7,469 nucleotides of DNA, taken from Hyphomicrobium sp. (lineage in GTDB: Bacteria; Pseudomonadota; Alphaproteobacteria; Rhizobiales; Hyphomicrobiaceae). Location of the stretch: contig JAUVPN010000131.1 in NCBI GenBank assembly GCA_030598645.1, positions 1-7,469 of the forward strand, in the 5' to 3' direction. Below the pieces are notes generated by a model. It did not search any database. It worked only from the letters and a program-made list of their open reading frames with translations, and had not been told where the DNA came from. The position numbers and the translations under genes are program-made. This document shows positions 5,435 to 7,469 of this stretch, piece by piece (position 1 is the first letter of the stretch; the number at the start of each line of letters is the position of its first letter).

Positions 5435-6190
5435 ATGTCCAACCCGCTTGTCAGAACGCATTGCCTTTGTCGAGAATATATTATCGGCTGTCGAATTGTC
5501 CGCGCAGTGCGCGACGTCTCGTTGGAGATCAGCTCGGGCGAGTTTGTGTCGATCATGGGGCCTTCTGGTTCGGGAAAGTCGACCCTTATCGGCTTGATTG
5601 GTCTCCTCGATGAACCAACTTCCGGACAATATTTGCTTGATGGCATAGATGTGAACGCCCTGGGGCCCGATGCGCGATCTGAGGTCCGGAACAGGCATGT
5701 GGGTTTCATTTTCCAGAATTTCAGACTGCTACCCCGCAGCACGGCACTGGAAAACGTTGCGCTGCCACTCAGATACGCAGGAGTTGGCGGGCGCGAGAGA
5801 CGGCGTCGCGCCAAGGCCGCGCTTGAGGCCGTAGGGCTTGCTGATCGCCTCGGCCATTGGCCAGAGCAACTCTCTGGAGGTGAGCAGCAACGCGTGTCCA
5901 TTGCGAGAGCTCTGGTCAATGATCCAAGCCTTATCCTGGCTGACGAGCCAACTGGTGCTTTAGACCGTCAAAACGGAGCGGAGATCATCGCGAGGTTGAA
6001 GCAGCTGCAGTCGGATGGGCGCAGCATTATCATGGTGACACATGATATCGAGATGGCTCGACAAGGGGACCGTATTATCGAGCTACAAGAGGGACGCGTG
6101 GTTCGCGAAGGAACCTTGTTCCCGATCACTCAAGCTACCCATCCGCCTTGGTCGTCTGCAAACGCTGTTTCGGAATCGGGTGCAACATGA
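5435..6190 (+). CDS. MacB-type ABC transporter ATP-binding protein
   Basis: A 251-aa ABC ATPase of the MacB/LolD class. All nucleotide-binding motifs are intact: Walker A GPSGSGKST (42-50), Q-loop Gln94 in FIFQNF, signature LSGGEQQR (146-153), Walker B LILADE (166-171) with catalytic Glu171, D-loop GALD, and switch His203 in VTHD. It should energise the permease encoded next, at the cytoplasmic face of the inner membrane. In E. coli MacB, ATPase and permease are one polypeptide; here they are separate, as in many alphaproteobacterial and Gram-positive relatives. The C-terminal 25 or so residues after REGTLF are Ser/Ala/Pro-rich and not part of the fold. The ATG lies one base after the adaptor stop (TAACATG), implying translational coupling; an in-frame TTG at 5411 would overlap the adaptor gene and is less likely. 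The 3' end overlaps the permease by ATGA. Confidence 0.94.
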   Translation: MSNPLVRTHCLCREYIIGCRIVRAVRDVSLEISSGEFVSIMGPSGSGKSTLIGLIGLLDEPTSGQYLLDGIDVNALGPDARSEVRNRHVGFIFQNFRLLPRSTALENVALPLRYAGVGGRERRRRAKAALEAVGLADRLGHWPEQLSGGEQQRVSIARALVNDPSLILADEPTGALDRQNGAEIIARLKQLQSDGRSIIMVTHDIEMARQGDRIIELQEGRVVREGTLFPITQATHPPWSSANAVSESGAT

Positions 6191-7422
6191 GCTATTGGCA
6201 ATGTGTTCTTGTGGCCGCAAGTGCGCTGCGAGCAAACATGTTGCGTAGCGCATTGACGATGCTTGGCATTATCGTCGGAGTGGCTGCCGTTATTGCGATG
6301 GTTTCGGTTGGACGGGGGGCGAGCATTCAGGTCGCCGAGCGTATCCAAAGTCTTGGCGCCAATCTCTTGATCGTGGTGCCAGGGTCAATAACCTCGGCTG
6401 GCGTTCAACGTGGCGCTGGGAGCCGCCATACGCTAACGCAGTCTGACGCGACTGCTATAGCGAATGATATTCAGCTAGCGCGTTACTCTGCAGCCAAGGT
6501 TCACGGTAGGGCTCAAGTCGTGCGGGGGAACCGAAACTGGTCGACAACGGTGTCGGGAGTCACGAAAGTCTATTTCGACGCATTGGATTGGAAAGTTTCA
6601 TTGGGTGGTGTTTTCTCATTAGAAGATGAGAAAGAGGGCGCAAAGGTAGCTGTTATCGGCAGAACAGTAGCAAGGCGCCTGTTTGGCGATAACAATCCTC
6701 TCGGTCATCATATTCGAATTAAGTCCGTCCCATTCGTTGTGATCGGCGTCCTTGAGCCAAAGGGGCAGAACACTAGCGGATCAGACATAGATGACAATGT
6801 CTATGTGCCGATCTTGACCGCGAGGCAGCGGCTGTTCGGCGGCCGACACCAAGTCGCTCGAGACGCCCTTGATGCGATTATTATCCGAGTGGCGAGCAAC
6901 GACATGCTCGAGCATGCGGCGCAAAATGTCCGACAACTACTGCTTCAGAGGCATCGAATTGTTCCGGGTGCACGTCCTGACTTCACTATCGTAGATCTGT
7001 TATCCGTGCAGGACACCCACAAGGCCGCCTCGCGTTCAATGGCTCTCTTACTACTCGCAATTGCCTCTGTTTCCCTGATTGTTGGCGGCATCAGCATCAT
7101 GAACATCATGCTGGTGTCTGTTGTAGAGCGCACTGCTGAGATCGGGCTTCGTCTGGCTCTTGGTGCGCGTCGTCGAGATATTCGCGCGCAATTCCTCATC
7201 GAAGCGTTAACGTTGTCAGTAGCGGGGGGTGCGGTCGGCATCGCGGTTGGAGCCGCCGCTGCAATTACGATGGCCGGACTCGGTGGTTGGCCAGTTGTGC
7301 TGGGGCCAGAGACCATCGCTGTCGCGATTGGTTTTTCGGCATTCGTCGGCGTCTTTTTCGGGCTTTACCCGGCCCACAAGGCGTCAAGGCTCAGTCCGAT
7401 GGAAGCACTAAGATACGAGTGA
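6187..7422 (+). CDS. MacB-type ABC transporter permease (FtsX-like)
   Basis: A 411-aa inner-membrane permease of the MacB type. TM1 is at about 22-42 (MLGIIVGVAAVIAMVSVG). A large periplasmic MacB_PCD domain follows (about 45-280, including VAVIGRTVARRLFG and NPLGHHIRIKSVPFVVIGVL). The C-terminal FtsX domain has three membrane segments (about 284-309, 336-363 and 375-394). The family signatures GGISIMNIMLVSVVERTAEIG (300-320) and GLYPAHKASRLSPMEALRYE (392-411) are intact, and the length suits a permease without the ATPase part. MacB pumps work by mechanotransmission: ATP hydrolysis in the cytoplasm drives periplasmic movement that pushes substrate through the MacA-TolC conduit. The ATG at 6187 overlaps the ATPase stop (ATGA). 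An in-frame GTG or ATG-like start 39 bases earlier would add MVVCKRC..., which is out of character for the family. No TolC gene or terminator follows in the remaining 47 bases. Confidence 0.94.
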   Translation: MSYWQCVLVAASALRANMLRSALTMLGIIVGVAAVIAMVSVGRGASIQVAERIQSLGANLLIVVPGSITSAGVQRGAGSRHTLTQSDATAIANDIQLARYSAAKVHGRAQVVRGNRNWSTTVSGVTKVYFDALDWKVSLGGVFSLEDEKEGAKVAVIGRTVARRLFGDNNPLGHHIRIKSVPFVVIGVLEPKGQNTSGSDIDDNVYVPILTARQRLFGGRHQVARDALDAIIIRVASNDMLEHAAQNVRQLLLQRHRIVPGARPDFTIVDLLSVQDTHKAASRSMALLLLAIASVSLIVGGISIMNIMLVSVVERTAEIGLRLALGARRRDIRAQFLIEALTLSVAGGAVGIAVGAAAAITMAGLGGWPVVLGPETIAVAIGFSAFVGVFFGLYPAHKASRLSPMEALRYE

Positions 7423-7469
7423 TGCAGCAACCTTGCGGAGCCGAGGCATAAAGGCAGCCGTTAAACAAA

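Noticed and set aside
7423..7469. Possible terminator after the permease gene
   Set aside because: No stable stem with a T-run is visible in the remaining 47 bases; the transcript may continue beyond the window.

Overview
The window looks like an accessory region of a Bradyrhizobium-type alphaproteobacterium (Hyphomicrobiales). The strongest clue is the block of ATGTCCGCT...AGCGGACAT inverted repeats near 2.5-2.6 kb. Chance translations of this block read as the 'MSALPPKAD...VRYVPKAD' peptides that are often mis-annotated as proteins in Bradyrhizobium genomes. Base composition looks only moderately GC-rich by eye, the intergenic stretches are long, and an isolated phasin gene sits beside an isolated Crp/Fnr gene. 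All this suits a symbiosis-island-like or otherwise acquired segment, but that is an inference. No nod, nif, fix or transposase gene is present.

Left part, minus strand: a Crp/Fnr-family regulator (252-1028), then a very small single-span membrane protein (71-190) just downstream of it. Next comes about 750 bp with no convincing gene (1029-1781), then a minus-strand phasin gene (1782-2210). A 648-bp divergent intergenic region (2211-2858) follows. It holds a cluster of GCTA/TAGC motifs, several stem-loops, the three-unit repeat block and an exact 16-bp tandem duplication just before the rightward genes.

Right part, plus strand: four tightly packed genes that look like one transcription unit. 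The first (2859-3890) encodes an unusual two-domain protein: an N-terminal redoxin (AhpC/TSA-like) fold that seems to lack the peroxidatic cysteine, fused to a C-terminal prolyl-4-hydroxylase-type 2-oxoglutarate/Fe(II) dioxygenase with an intact H-x-D...H...R site. Then come a MacA/HlyD-type periplasmic adaptor (3958-5433), a MacB-type ATPase (5435-6190, one base after the adaptor stop) and a MacB-type permease (6187-7422, overlapping the ATPase by ATGA).

The most interesting reading is that the fused dioxygenase hydroxylates a small molecule or peptide, which the split MacAB pump then exports, or that the enzyme and pump together give resistance to such a compound. The substrate, any outer-membrane TolC partner and any precursor peptide are not in this window, so this remains a hypothesis. 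Motif positions were read by hand; no database search was possible.
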